A stretch of DNA of 64,000 nucleotides from Novosphingobium mathurense. GTDB lineage: Bacteria > Pseudomonadota > Alphaproteobacteria > Sphingomonadales > Sphingomonadaceae. The stretch's first letter is position 1. The number at the start of each line of letters is the position of its first letter. Location: assembly GCF_900168325.1 (NCBI RefSeq), contig NZ_FVZE01000001.1, forward strand, positions 124,001 through 188,000, in the 5' to 3' direction. The position numbers were made by a program, and so were the translations under genes. The notes under the pieces were generated by a model that was not told where the DNA came from, made no database searches, and was given only the letters and a program-made list of their open reading frames with translations. This document shows, in pieces, positions 38,711-48,465 of this stretch.

Positions 38711-40236
38711 GCTACGCCCGGCAGCTCGATGCCCGCCGCCGCAACGATTTGGCCCGAACGGATAAGGGCGTTGGCCGCTTCCATGTCGGGATGGAAATGG
38801 CGATCCGGCCCAAGCGCGGGGATCGTCGCGCGAACGGTCTTTCGTACCGCTTCGAGGGCTTCGCTTGACGTGAGCGGCGCATGGAAATCGCAACCTTGCG
38901 CGGCGGCCAGCAATTCGATGCCGACGACTGCAGTGGCATTGCGGGCCATGGCCACGAGGCGGCGGCTGCCGTGGGCGGCCATCGAGACGTGGTCTTCCTG
39001 GTTGGCGGAAGTGGGGATGGAATCGACGCTGGCCGGATAGGCGCGCTGCTTGTTTTCGGAAACAAGCGCAGCGGCGGTGACTTGCGGGATCATGAAGCCG
39101 GAATTGAGCCCGGGTTCGGGCGTCAGGAACGCAGGCAGACCGGAGAGCGCGGGGTCGACCAGCATGGCGGTACGCCGTTCGGAGAGCGAGCCGATCTCGC
39201 AGATCGCTAGCGCGATCATGTCGGCGGCGAAGGCGACCGGCTCGGCATGGAAATTGCCGCCCGAAAGCGCCTCGTCGGTCTCCGGAAAGATCAGCGGATT
39301 GTCGGAGACGCCATTGGCCTCGATGGCAAGGGTCCCGGCTGCCTGCCGCAGCACGTCGAGCGCGGCGCCCATGACCTGCGGCTGGCAGCGCAGGCAATAG
39401 GGATCCTGCACGCGAATGTCGTTCTCGACATGCGAAGCGCGAATGGCCGAGCCTGCCATGAGGTGGCGCAGGACATCGGCGGTGGCGATTTGTCCGGCAT
39501 GGCCACGCAGCCTGTGGATGCGATGATCGAAAGGCGCGTCCGAGCCCTTGGCTGCCTCTGTGGAAAGTGCGCCGGCAACCAACGCGGATTGCAGCAGCCG
39601 TTCGGCCTCGAACAGCCCCGCCAGTGCCCATGCGCAGGAGAACTGCGTACCGTTGAGCAGGGCAAGACCCTCCTTGGGGCCCAACTCTGCCGGTTCCAGC
39701 CCGGCACCGGCCAGCGCCTTCGTGGCCGCCATGCGTTCACCGCTTACGAAGACATCGCCGACACCCAGCATTGTTGCTGCCATGTGCGCGAGTGGCGCCA
39801 GGTCTCCGCTAGCGCCGACCGAACCCTGGCAGGGCACGGCCGGCGTGATGCCGCGTTCGAGCATGGCCTCGAGCAGTGCTGCCGTGCGCGCCGAAATGCC
39901 CGAAGCGCCCTGTGTCAGGCTGGCCAGCTTGAGGGCGAGCATCAGCCGGACGACATCGACAGGCGTCGGCTCACCCGTACCGGCGGCATGGCTCAGCACG
40001 ATGTTGCGTTGCAGCTTGGCAAGATCGGCATCCTCGATGCGGATGCTGGCAAGCTTTCCGAAGCCGGTATTGATGCCATAGACCGGTTCCCCGCGCGCGA
40101 CGATACGGGCAACGGCATCAGCGCCGCGGGCGATGGCACCCTCCGCACTGGCATCGAGGCGGACCTGCGCGCCGCGGTAGATGGCGCGCCAATCGGCAAG
40201 CGGGACGCTGCCGGGCTTCAGGGTAACGGTACTCAC
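38707..40236 (-). CDS. hutH: Histidine ammonia-lyase
   Basis: 509 aa. Deaminates histidine to urocanate with the self-made MIO cofactor from Ala-Ser-Gly in [14 protein letters not shown]; also YGINTGFG (N-terminal Tyr lid) and [14 protein letters not shown]. Normal length. ATGA overlaps with hutI and hutG show translational coupling. Confidence 0.97.
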   Translation of the reverse strand: MSTVTLKPGSVPLADWRAIYRGAQVRLDASAEGAIARGADAVARIVARGEPVYGINTGFGKLASIRIEDADLAKLQRNIVLSHAAGTGEPTPVDVVRLMLALKLASLTQGASGISARTAALLEAMLERGITPAVPCQGSVGASGDLAPLAHMAATMLGVGDVFVSGERMAATKALAGAGLEPAELGPKEGLALLNGTQFSCAWALAGLFEAERLLQSALVAGALSTEAAKGSDAPFDHRIHRLRGHAGQIATADVLRHLMAGSAIRASHVENDIRVQDPYCLRCQPQVMGAALDVLRQAAGTLAIEANGVSDNPLIFPETDEALSGGNFHAEPVAFAADMIALAICEIGSLSERRTAMLVDPALSGLPAFLTPEPGLNSGFMIPQVTAAALVSENKQRAYPASVDSIPTSANQEDHVSMAAHGSRRLVAMARNATAVVGIELLAAAQGCDFHAPLTSSEALEAVRKTVRATIPALGPDRHFHPDMEAANALIRSGQIVAAAGIELPGVA

Positions 40237-41450
40237 TGGCCTCTCCGGATGCGGGCGTGAAGGGGATTGAAGCCGATGCGATAGACAAGCTCGGCCGGGG
40301 TCTCGATGTCCCAGATCGCAAGGTCGCAGGCCTTGCCTGCCTCCAGCGTGCCGATCCGGTCACCAAGCCCGAGTGCGAGGGCCGCATGGTGGGTGACGCC
40401 GAGCAGGCATTCCTCGACGGTCAGCCGAAACAGCGTCGCGCCCATGTTCATTGCCAGCAGGAGCGAGGTCATTGGCGAAGTGCCCGGGTTGCTGTCGGTG
40501 GCGAGCGCGATGGGCACGCCCGCGGCGCGCAGGGCGTCAATCGGCGGGACACGGGTTTCTCGGGTGAAGTAGAAGGCGCCGGGCAGCAGGGTCGCGACGG
40601 TGCCGGCGTGGGCCATGGCGGCGATGCCGGCATCGTCGAGCCATTCGAGATGGTCGGCGGACAGGGCGCAGAATTCTGCGGCGAGGGCAGCGCCGTGCTG
40701 GTTGGAAAGCTGCTCGGCATGGAGCTTGACCGGCAGACCGGCCTGGCTTGCCGTTTCGAAGACTCGGTGGGTTTGCTCGCGCGTGAAGCCGATCCCTTCG
40801 CAAAAGGCATCGACCGCATCGGCCAGCCCTTCGGCGGCGAGAGCGGGGATCATGTCGTGGACTACGGTATCGATGTAGCCATCGGCATTCCCGGCGAACT
40901 CTGCAGGCACGGCATGGGCGCCAAGGAACGTCGTGGTCACGTCCACGGCACGTTCGTCGGCAAGCCGCCGGGCAGCGCGCAGCATCCGCCGTTCGGCATC
41001 GAGCGAGAGACCGTAGCCCGACTTGATTTCGATGCTGGTGACGCCCTCGGCGATCAGCGCGTCGAGCCGGGGCAGGGCACTTGCAACCAGTTCGTCCTCA
41101 CTCGCTGCGCGGGTTGCCGCCACGGTCGAGACGATGCCTCCACCGGCTCGCGCGATCTCTTCGTAACTCGCCCCGGCGAGGCGCAGTTCGAATTCCTGTG
41201 CACGGTTACCGGCGTAGATGAGGTGGGTATGGCAATCGATCAGGCCGGGGGTGATCCAGCGGCCCGCGCAGTCGACCGTCTCCTCGGCCGTGAAGTCCGG
41301 GGCCTGCGTGCGCGGTCCCGCATAGGCGATCTGGCCGCCGCGCGCCGCCACGACGCCGTCTTCGACCACGCCGAGGCCGGGCCCGGCCATCGTCGCCAGA
41401 CGCGCATTTACCCAGACTTTGTCGCACTTCACGAGAATCGCGGCCTCCAT
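40233..41450 (-). CDS. hutI: Imidazolonepropionase
   Basis: 405-aa amidohydrolase opening the imidazolone ring to formiminoglutamate. Metal site [36 protein letters not shown] ([16 protein letters not shown]), [10 protein letters not shown]. First gene of the leftward hut operon; ATG 41450 lies 33 bp from the HutC-type palindrome that it shares with hutF. Confidence 0.96.
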   Translation of the reverse strand: MEAAILVKCDKVWVNARLATMAGPGLGVVEDGVVAARGGQIAYAGPRTQAPDFTAEETVDCAGRWITPGLIDCHTHLIYAGNRAQEFELRLAGASYEEIARAGGGIVSTVAATRAASEDELVASALPRLDALIAEGVTSIEIKSGYGLSLDAERRMLRAARRLADERAVDVTTTFLGAHAVPAEFAGNADGYIDTVVHDMIPALAAEGLADAVDAFCEGIGFTREQTHRVFETASQAGLPVKLHAEQLSNQHGAALAAEFCALSADHLEWLDDAGIAAMAHAGTVATLLPGAFYFTRETRVPPIDALRAAGVPIALATDSNPGTSPMTSLLLAMNMGATLFRLTVEECLLGVTHHAALALGLGDRIGTLEAGKACDLAIWDIETPAELVYRIGFNPLHARIRRGQ

Positions 41451-41482
41451 TTCGAGAGTGAAATCTTGGCATGGACGTGCAA

Positions 41483-41498
41483 TAATGTATAGACATTA
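41483..41498. promoter_or_regulatory. HutC-type operator palindrome
   Basis: TAATGT-ATAG-ACATTA, 6-bp perfect arms, containing GTATAGAC that fits the HutC/GntR-subfamily half-site rule GTMTAKAC. Placed in the 71-bp gap between divergent hutI and hutF, so HutC could control both directions, released by urocanate. Confidence 0.7.
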
Positions 41499-41521
41499 AA
41501 TCGAGCCGACGGAGTCGCCCC

Positions 41522-42886
41522 ATGAACACGGAAACGGTGCTGCATTTCGAACGCCTGCTTCTGCCCGGCGGCTGGCGGCGGGACGTGCGTCTCGAGCTGG
41601 AAGACGGGTTGATCGTGTCGATCACGCCCGATGCCGCGCCGCAGTCCGGCGACAAGCGGCACGCTATCGGACTGCCGGGCATGCCCAACCTTCATTGCCA
41701 CGGCTTCCAGCGCGGCATGGCGGGTGCCGCAGAGTATCGTGGGGAGGGCGAGGACAGTTTCTGGACCTGGCGCGAGGCGATGTACCGCTTCGTCGATCGG
41801 CTCGATCCCGAAGCGATGCTGGCTATCGCCGCGCTCGCCTACATGGAGATGCTGGAGGCGGGCTTCACCCGCGTTGGCGAGTTCCATTACCTGCATCACG
41901 ATCCTTCCGGGAAGACGTACGACGATCCGGCGCGCATGGGGGCAGCGCTTGCTGAAGCCGCTGCGGAGACCGGCATCGCACTCACGCTGTTGCCGGTTTT
42001 CTATGCGCAGGCAGGCTTCGGCGGATTGCCTCCGTCGCCGGAGCAACGGCGCTTCGTTACCGACCCCGAGAGTTTCGCGAGGTTGCTCGAAGCTTCCCGG
42101 CGCGTGCTGGCAGGACTGCACGACGCGCGCCTCGGCATCGCCCCGCATTCGCTGCGCGCGGTCACGCCCGCCGCGCTGGCAGAGGTTACCGCACTCGAAC
42201 GGGATGGCCCCGTGCACATTCATGTTGCCGAGCAACAGCGCGAGGTGGACGATTGCCTTGCCTGGAGCGGCGCGCGGCCGGTGCAATGGTTGCTCGACAA
42301 TGCCGATGTCGGGCCCGACTGGTGCCTCGTCCATGCCACCCATGTGAACGAGGCCGAATGGAAGGGAATGATCCGCAGCGGCGCGGTCGCCGGGCTTTGC
42401 CCCATGACCGAGGCGAATCTCGGCGACGGCATCTTTCCCGCCGCCGCAGCGTTGGCAGGCGGTCTGGGCTTTGGCATAGGCTCCGATTCCAACGTCCGGA
42501 TCGACATGACCGAAGAACTCCGCCTGCTCGAATATGGCCAGCGTCTCTCGCTGCGCAGCCGTAACTGCCTGACCGGAACGCGCGGGGGATCGACCGGGCG
42601 GTTCCTCTATGAAGGTGCAGTGGTGGGCGGTTCGCAGGCACTGGCTGCCCCTGCGCCGCTCGCGCCGGGATCGCCGGCAGACCTGGTGAGCCTGCGCGCC
42701 GACGCGCCCTCAATGATCGGGCGCAGCGATGATGGCCTGCTCGATGCCTTCATATTCTCCGCCGGTCAGGGCGTGATCGAGAGCGTATGGCGCCGCGGCT
42801 GCCGGATCGTGCGGAATGGCCACCATGTCCGGCGCGAGGCGATCGTCGGCCACTTCGCGCAAACCATGAGGCGGCTTGCGCAATGA
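41522..42886 (+). CDS. hutF: Formimidoylglutamate deiminase
   Basis: 454-aa amidohydrolase converting formiminoglutamate to N-formylglutamate plus ammonia. Metal ligands in PGMPNLHCHGFQR, VHIHVAEQ and LVHATHVNEAE; GIGSDSNVRIDM supplies the catalytic Asp. The MFHGHGFQRG-type opening distinguishes HutF from cytosine deaminases. Divergent from hutI; stop overlaps hutC (ATGA). Confidence 0.95.
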   Translation: MNTETVLHFERLLLPGGWRRDVRLELEDGLIVSITPDAAPQSGDKRHAIGLPGMPNLHCHGFQRGMAGAAEYRGEGEDSFWTWREAMYRFVDRLDPEAMLAIAALAYMEMLEAGFTRVGEFHYLHHDPSGKTYDDPARMGAALAEAAAETGIALTLLPVFYAQAGFGGLPPSPEQRRFVTDPESFARLLEASRRVLAGLHDARLGIAPHSLRAVTPAALAEVTALERDGPVHIHVAEQQREVDDCLAWSGARPVQWLLDNADVGPDWCLVHATHVNEAEWKGMIRSGAVAGLCPMTEANLGDGIFPAAAALAGGLGFGIGSDSNVRIDMTEELRLLEYGQRLSLRSRNCLTGTRGGSTGRFLYEGAVVGGSQALAAPAPLAPGSPADLVSLRADAPSMIGRSDDGLLDAFIFSAGQGVIESVWRRGCRIVRNGHHVRREAIVGHFAQTMRRLAQ

Positions 42887-43590
42887 CGCTGCCTCTGGGT
42901 GAACGCATCCGCGCCGAAGTGGAGGCGCGCATCGTCTCGGGCGAGCTGTCTCCGGGAGAGCGTCTTCCGACCGAAGCGGAATTGATGGCGCACTACGCTT
43001 GTTCCCGCATGACGGTGAACAAGGCGCTCTCCGCGCTTGCCGCTGCCGGGCTGATCGAGCGGCGCAAGCGTGCCGGATCGTTCGTCTCGCGCCCGCGGGT
43101 GCATTCGATGGTGCTCGACATTCCCGATCTGGCCGAGGAGATCGCGGCGCGGGGCCAGAGGCATCAATACCGCCTGCGCAAGCGCGAGATCACGGAAGGT
43201 CCTGACAGTCCCTTCGGACCGGACCGCGGCCGGGTGCTTTCGCTCGCCGGGGTTCACTACGCCAACGATGCGGCCTTTGCGGTTGAGCATCGCCAGGTCG
43301 ACCTGACGGCGGTGCCGGACATCGAATTCGTTGATTTTGCGGAGCAGGCGCCGGGGTCCTGGCTGCTGCGGCACGTGCCATGGGATGAGGCCGAAACGCG
43401 CATAGCGGCGGAAGGGGCGGATGCCGAAGTGGCAAGCTGGATGATGGTTGCGCCCGGAACGGCGACGTTGCTGGTCGAACGCAGGACCTGGCGCGGCAAG
43501 GACAGCATCACCTTCGTGCGCCAGCACTTTCGCGGCGATCTTTACGATCTGGTTGCCCGCTTCGGCCAGTCGGGCGCGAGGCGCAGCTAG
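42883..43590 (+). CDS. hutC: Histidine utilisation repressor (GntR/HutC family)
   Basis: 235 aa: N-terminal winged helix (SPGERLPTEAELMAHYACSR, MTVNKALSALAAAGLI) and a C-terminal UTRA ligand domain (about 85-230) that in HutC binds urocanate. ATG 42883 overlaps the hutF stop. Expected to repress hutF-hutC and hutIHGU from the palindrome at 41483-41498. Confidence 0.94.
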   Translation: MTLPLGERIRAEVEARIVSGELSPGERLPTEAELMAHYACSRMTVNKALSALAAAGLIERRKRAGSFVSRPRVHSMVLDIPDLAEEIAARGQRHQYRLRKREITEGPDSPFGPDRGRVLSLAGVHYANDAAFAVEHRQVDLTAVPDIEFVDFAEQAPGSWLLRHVPWDEAETRIAAEGADAEVASWMMVAPGTATLLVERRTWRGKDSITFVRQHFRGDLYDLVARFGQSGARRS

Positions 43591-43599
43591 CGATCAGGA

Positions 43600-43630
43600 C
43601 CCGCCCGGACGCGATCTGCGCCCGGACGGG
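43600..43630. terminator. Bidirectional hairpin between hutC and porin gene
   Basis: 13-bp arms (43600-43612 and 43618-43630) around a 5-nt loop; two positions pair as G-U only in the minus-strand RNA, so it mainly suits the leftward porin transcript. No strong T tract. Confidence 0.5.
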
Positions 43631-43639
43631 AGAGTATCG

Positions 43640-44488
43640 TCAGAAGCCTGCCGAGATCGAGAACAGGATTGTCGAGTCGGCGATCTTCGAACCGTCCTTC
43701 GACGAAGCGAAGTTCGGCTGCAGGTAGGCGGCATCCGAGCGCGAGATGTCGGTATCGACATAGGCGACACCCAGCGTCACCGGGCCAAGCGCGAGATCGG
43801 CGCCGAGCGACCAGTCGAGGAACTCACCGGTTGGCGCGATGCTGGTGCCGTTCGGGCCGAGGCCCGAGTTGCCGTTCGAATAGCCCAGGTGTGCGTTGAG
43901 TGTGATCGGTGTGCTGGGCACGCCCACGCTGGCATCGGACCACACGTAGACGTTGTCGGACTTGGCGCCCGGGTTGTCGGGGATGCCCGCGTTGTAGCTG
44001 GCGGCGTTGTTGTAGACCTTGCCGAGTGCCTGCTGCTTGGGAGCATAAGCGACGCCAAGGAGGAAGTCGGCCGGGCCGAAGGTGGTCGAAGCCTTGGCGT
44101 AGAGTTCTGCGAAGTCGGTGTCTGAAGCGCCGCCCGGATACATGAACCAGGTCATGCCGACGTCGAGGTTAAGGCCACTGGCGATTTCGGTGGCATAGCC
44201 GGCGTAGAGGTCGAGCTCCATGTTGGAGCCACCGAAAGTGCCCCAGCCCGAAAGGTTGGAAGTCCAGGTGCCGGCGTAGAAGCCACTTTCATGCTCGACG
44301 TTGATGCCGCCCTGGATCGCCATTTCCTCGTCGGTCTGCGAGACGCCGCGGAAGCGGTAGTCCGAGACGAGGGCGACTTCGCCCGAAACGGTGATAGGAC
44401 CGGGAGCGTCCTGCGCGAGGGCAGGCGAACCCATGCCGAGGCAGGCAGCGGCGAGACCGGCAACGCCGGAAAGCAGACGAAACTTCAT
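43640..44488 (-). CDS. TorF family putative porin
   Basis: 282 aa. Signal peptide MKFRLLSGVAGLAAACLGMG ending ALA (about 25); mature N-terminus ITVSGEVALVSDYRFRGVSQ is the Gcw_chp/TorF signature, then alternating beta-strands ending ILFSISAGF with terminal Phe, typical of outer-membrane barrels. Function of the family is not established; usually induced-porin-like. Preceded by an AT-poor 300-bp promoter region. Confidence 0.9.
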   Translation of the reverse strand: MKFRLLSGVAGLAAACLGMGSPALAQDAPGPITVSGEVALVSDYRFRGVSQTDEEMAIQGGINVEHESGFYAGTWTSNLSGWGTFGGSNMELDLYAGYATEIASGLNLDVGMTWFMYPGGASDTDFAELYAKASTTFGPADFLLGVAYAPKQQALGKVYNNAASYNAGIPDNPGAKSDNVYVWSDASVGVPSTPITLNAHLGYSNGNSGLGPNGTSIAPTGEFLDWSLGADLALGPVTLGVAYVDTDISRSDAAYLQPNFASSKDGSKIADSTILFSISAGF

Positions 44489-44790
44489 ATTTGGAACACC
44501 CTCATGATGACTTGTGTCTTCGTGTTCCGTCCTGCGGTCACCTCGTCGCCTGTCGCTGCGTGGCGCATGCGTGTCGCGATGACTTAGCTGACACTATTGG
44601 CGAAGGTTGTCCGCAGGCTTGCTCGTTTGTGACAAAGTATTTCGCATCTGCAGCATGGAGTTTCGGGTGTCTGAATCCGGGGCCGGCATGGTGTGCAGCC
44701 GGCAAAAGAAGCGGGCGGACACGCCTGTGCGTGTCCGCCCGCAGATGGTGACCGAATGCCGAAGCGTCCGGTCACTCAGGGTCAGTTGCT
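44489..44790. other. Intergenic region between SulP and porin genes
   Basis: About 300 bp: promoter DNA for the leftward porin gene and, at the right, the terminator of the carbonic anhydrase-SulP operon (44711-44742). No gene seen. Confidence 0.6.
44711..44742 (-). terminator. Terminator of the carbonic anhydrase-SulP operon
   Basis: Perfect 14-bp stem GCGGGCGGACACGC / GCGTGTCCGCCCGC with CTGT loop, followed on the minus strand by TTCTTTTGCC. 48 bp past the SulP stop. Confidence 0.88.
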
Positions 44791-46323
44791 TCAGGTTGCC
44801 AGCGGTAGCGGCTTCAGAATCGAGGCCGGGCCGGTCACGCGGTCCTGATGGCCGCGCTGGCGGCGGCGGGAGATCCACTCGCTGAGCGTTTCCGCGGTTG
44901 TGTGGTCCATCGCCCGCACCCGGTCGAGGTCGAGGTGGACCGGGCGGTCGGCGGGCTGGCGTTCCAGCACCGCATTGAGCCGCGTCAGGCCGAGGAACGT
45001 TGCCGCACCGTGCAGTTCGAGACGCGGGCCGGCCTCGTCCTCGTGCTCATGGACCTTGAGGCCGAGGTTGCGGCCGTGGGGCAGGAGCTCGACCAGCGAG
45101 AGGCCGAGGCCGACGAGCACGCCGGTCAGCAGGTCGGTGGTCACCACGAGGATGAAGGTCACCGCCCAGATTGCCGCGGGCAGGTACCCGTGGGCCTTGA
45201 GCAGGTGCTGCACGTGCTTGAGGCTGACGAGGCGCCAACCGGTGACGACGAGCACGCCGCCCAGTGCGGCCATGGGTACTTCGCGAAGCAACCAGGGCAG
45301 CAGCGCGATGAAACCGAGGATCCAAGCACCGTGCAGGATCGTCGAAAGGCGGGTCTTGGCGCCGGCCTGCACATTGGCAGAACTGCGTACGATCACGCCG
45401 GTCATCGGCAGCGCGCCAACCATGCCGCACAGGAAGTTGCCGATGCCCTGCGCCCGCAGTTCCTTGTTGTACTCGGTGCGCACGCCGTCATGCATGCGGT
45501 CGACAGCAGCGGCCGACAGCAGCGTTTCGGCGCTGGCGATGAATGCGATCGCCACGGCAGCGACGATCAGACCCGGATTGGCGAGCGGGGCGAACCACTC
45601 CATGCTGGTCGGCAGTGCGAAGGCCGAACCGATCGAGGCGGGGACCTCGATCCGCGCGACGCCAAGGCCCATGCTCCAGGCAACCGCCGTTGCGGCGACG
45701 ACGCCAAGCAGGGCTCCGGGGACGAGAGCCATCGACTTGGGGCGCAGCTTTTCCCAGCCCAACATGACGCCGATGGTCAGCAGGCCGAGGCCCAGCGCCA
45801 TTTCGGTGGCCGAAACGCTGGAAAGGTCGAGACCCAGCACGCGGGCGGGCATCATCGCGATGTTCTCCAATCCGCTCGACATCGGCTTGGCGTCGAACAG
45901 GATGTGGAACTGGCCGATGACGATCAGCGCGCCGATACCGGCAAGCATGCCGTGGACCACGGCCGGGCTGATGGCACGGAACAGGCCGCCCATCTTGAGG
46001 GCGCCGGCAACCAGCTGGATTACGCCGGCCAGAAGCAATACCGGGCCCAGCGCCTCGAGCCCGTTCTCGCGGACGAACTCGAAGACGATAACGGCAAGGC
46101 CAGCGGCCGGGCCACTGACCTGCAACGGCGAACCGGCGAACAGACCGACGACAATGCCGCCGATGATACCTGTGACGAGGCCCTTCTCGGGCGGTACGCC
46201 CGAAGCGATGGCAATGCCCATGCACAATGGCATTGCCACGAGGAAGACCACGATCGAGGCCGTGAAGTCTCGCGCGAAAAAGGCAAATGGCCCAGCTCGC
46301 GTTTCGGCGGCGGCGGTACTCAT
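44791..46323 (-). CDS. SulP family anion transporter, probable bicarbonate uptake
   Basis: 510 aa from ATG 46323. About 11-12 membrane helices: DFTASIVVFLVAMPLCMGIA, SPLQVSGPAAGLAVIVFE and FLCGMVGALPMTGVIVRSSA are SulP landmarks; a short STAS domain (about 430-500, LDLDRVRAMDHTTAETLSEW) ends it. Overlap of 4 bp with the carbonic anhydrase gene suggests HCO3- transport (BicA-like) rather than sulfate; that substrate call is inference. Confidence 0.9.
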   Translation of the reverse strand: MSTAAAETRAGPFAFFARDFTASIVVFLVAMPLCMGIAIASGVPPEKGLVTGIIGGIVVGLFAGSPLQVSGPAAGLAVIVFEFVRENGLEALGPVLLLAGVIQLVAGALKMGGLFRAISPAVVHGMLAGIGALIVIGQFHILFDAKPMSSGLENIAMMPARVLGLDLSSVSATEMALGLGLLTIGVMLGWEKLRPKSMALVPGALLGVVAATAVAWSMGLGVARIEVPASIGSAFALPTSMEWFAPLANPGLIVAAVAIAFIASAETLLSAAAVDRMHDGVRTEYNKELRAQGIGNFLCGMVGALPMTGVIVRSSANVQAGAKTRLSTILHGAWILGFIALLPWLLREVPMAALGGVLVVTGWRLVSLKHVQHLLKAHGYLPAAIWAVTFILVVTTDLLTGVLVGLGLSLVELLPHGRNLGLKVHEHEDEAGPRLELHGAATFLGLTRLNAVLERQPADRPVHLDLDRVRAMDHTTAETLSEWISRRRQRGHQDRVTGPASILKPLPLAT

Positions 46324-47009
46324 TCCGCGGCCTCGGCGAGTTCGGTAGCGATGCGGGTGCGGGCCTTGAGCGCGACCGGAAGCTCGCGGTCTTCGCGCAG
46401 GGCCACGAATTCGCCGGTATCGCCGTCGAGGCCGAGGACCTGGCCGGCGTGAATATCGACGAACCAGCCATGTAGCGACATTTCGCCGCGGGCGATGGCC
46501 GCTGCGACCGAGGGATGGGTGCGCAAGTGGGCGATCTGCGCGATCACGTTCTCGAGACTGATGGCGCGGACGCGCTCCTGCTCGCCGAGCTCGGGGTGGC
46601 AGGTGCTCACGATATGCTCGGCCGCCGAGCCGTGGCGCAGCCAGGCAGCGACGTTGGGCATCTTGTCGAGGCCGACCGGATTGCTCAGGGCCTTCATTGC
46701 GCCGCAGTCCGAGTGGCCGCACACGATGATGTCACGCACGCCGAGGGCGGCAACGGCATATTCGACAGTGGAGGATACGCCGCCGTTCATCGTTGCGAAG
46801 GGCGGGACGATGTTGCCGGCGTTGCGGCAGACGAAAAGGTCGCCGGGCTGGGCCTGCATGATCTGTTCGGGGACGATGCGCGAGTCCGCGCAGGAAACCA
46901 TCAGCGCCTTGGGCTCCTGGCCATGGGTGGCCAGCTTGCCGAACAAGTCGCTGCTGGCAGGGAAGATCGTCTTCTCGAAACTGAAGACGCGACCGATCAA
47001 CTCGTTCAC
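46320..47009 (-). CDS. can: Beta-carbonic anhydrase
   Basis: 229 aa; GTG start at 47009 with an AAGGAAAGG SD. Zinc ligands Cys40 (SCADSR with the Asp42-Arg44 dyad), His99 and Cys102 (CGHSDCGAM). Interconverts CO2 and bicarbonate in the cytoplasm. Translationally coupled to the SulP transporter, suggesting a bicarbonate supply or pH module. Confidence 0.96.
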   Translation of the reverse strand: MNELIGRVFSFEKTIFPASSDLFGKLATHGQEPKALMVSCADSRIVPEQIMQAQPGDLFVCRNAGNIVPPFATMNGGVSSTVEYAVAALGVRDIIVCGHSDCGAMKALSNPVGLDKMPNVAAWLRHGSAAEHIVSTCHPELGEQERVRAISLENVIAQIAHLRTHPSVAAAIARGEMSLHGWFVDIHAGQVLGLDGDTGEFVALREDRELPVALKARTRIATELAEAAE

Positions 47010-47139
47010 GTTGCTTACCTTTCCTTGGGTAGAATCGCCCTGCGGGATTTCCCCTCAGGTTCTGCTCAAGAGCTAGGTGGCGCGCTTGTCCGTCATTGTT
47101 CGCAAACGTTACGAAGTTTTGCTGCGTTGCAGCGCTCTG

Positions 47140-48465
47140 CTATTTCGGCGCAAGCGGCAGGCGGATCGTCGCGCGCAGGCCACCCTCGGGACGATTGCGC
47201 AGGTCGAGCGTGCCGTTCTCAGCGCGCACGGCCTTCTGGACGATCGGCAGGCCCAGGCCCATGCCGGCTGTATCGCGACTGCGCGCCGTATCCAGACGCA
47301 CGAAGGGCTGGAGCGCGTCGGCGATGCGGTCTTCGGGAATACCGGGGCCATCATCCTCGATGACCACCTCCGCGCCATCGCCATCGCGCCGCACGTTGAC
47401 CCGGACGTTGCCGCCGTAGTGGATGGCGTTCTCGATAAGGTTGGAAAGCGCGCGGCGGATCGCCACCGGACGGGCCTTGATGACGATGCCAGGAGTGCCC
47501 TCGAACGTGGCATCGGCGCCATGGTCGCCAGCGGTATCGACCAGTGTTTCGGCCATGATCGAGAGATTTATCCGCTCGGAAGGGATCGTTTCCCCGCCAT
47601 TGTCGATATAGGCCTGGATCGATTCGATCAGCATGCGCATCTCTTCGATGTCGTGGGAAATCCCTTCGCGCACCTCGGGGCCGATGCTGACGTCATCCAG
47701 GCGCAGTCGCATGCGCGAAAGCGGTGTCTTGAGATCATGACCGATCGCCAGCATCGTCTGGGTGCGATCGACCAGCGACTGGTGAATGCGTTCCTGCATG
47801 TCGTTGAGCGCGCGGATCAACTGGCGCATCTCGTCCGGGCCGCGTTCGGGCACCGGCTGGGGTGGCCCCGAGCCCAGTTCCCGGGTTGCACCAATCACCG
47901 AACGCAGCGGTTTGAGCGTCGTGCTGAGGAGTGCCCAGGCGAGGGCCATCAGCAGGAGTGTCGGCAGGATGAGGCTGAGAATGCGCCCGACTGTCAATTT
48001 CCACGCGGCATTGGCGTGTGTGTGGAACTTCAGGAGGCTGCGGTCTGACAGCAGCACGGAACCGCCGATGTTGCCCTTGCCCGGCAGTTCCTCAAGGTGC
48101 AGTTCGATGTCGCCGGTGGCAAGGGCAGGTTCGATCTCGACGACTTGCGCGCGCAAGTTGGCAAGGCCAAGCGAACCGCGTTTGCGGTCAGTCGGAGGCG
48201 ACCATTCGAGAGAGAAGCGGTCGGTGCTCAGTGCATTGGCTATGGCGCTGCGCTCCATTCCCGGAGCGCGCTCGATGGCGCGCGTCGCCAGCACGAGGTT
48301 CTCGGCAATCCGCTCGGCATCGTCACGTCGCAGTTCGAACGAGTTGACCCGCTCGAACAGCACCGTGTTGGCGATGATGTCGACGATGAGGACGAGCAGG
48401 AGAACGGCAAGCAGGCGCTCTGGCAGGCCAAGGCGCCGGAACAGTCCCATGCCGCTCTGGAGCAT
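47140..48465 (-). CDS. EnvZ-type sensor histidine kinase
   Basis: 441 aa: TM1 about 18-37, a periplasmic sensor of about 120 residues, TM2 (LSLILPTLLLMALAWALL), HAMP, HisKA with AIGHDLKTPLSRMRLR, HATPase (NLIENAIHYGG, DDGPGIPEDR, GMGLGLPIV). Stop of the response regulator overlaps the start by 1 bp, so it is the partner of the OmpR-type regulator. Signal unknown. Confidence 0.92.
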   Translation of the reverse strand: MLQSGMGLFRRLGLPERLLAVLLLVLIVDIIANTVLFERVNSFELRRDDAERIAENLVLATRAIERAPGMERSAIANALSTDRFSLEWSPPTDRKRGSLGLANLRAQVVEIEPALATGDIELHLEELPGKGNIGGSVLLSDRSLLKFHTHANAAWKLTVGRILSLILPTLLLMALAWALLSTTLKPLRSVIGATRELGSGPPQPVPERGPDEMRQLIRALNDMQERIHQSLVDRTQTMLAIGHDLKTPLSRMRLRLDDVSIGPEVREGISHDIEEMRMLIESIQAYIDNGGETIPSERINLSIMAETLVDTAGDHGADATFEGTPGIVIKARPVAIRRALSNLIENAIHYGGNVRVNVRRDGDGAEVVIEDDGPGIPEDRIADALQPFVRLDTARSRDTAGMGLGLPIVQKAVRAENGTLDLRNRPEGGLRATIRLPLAPK

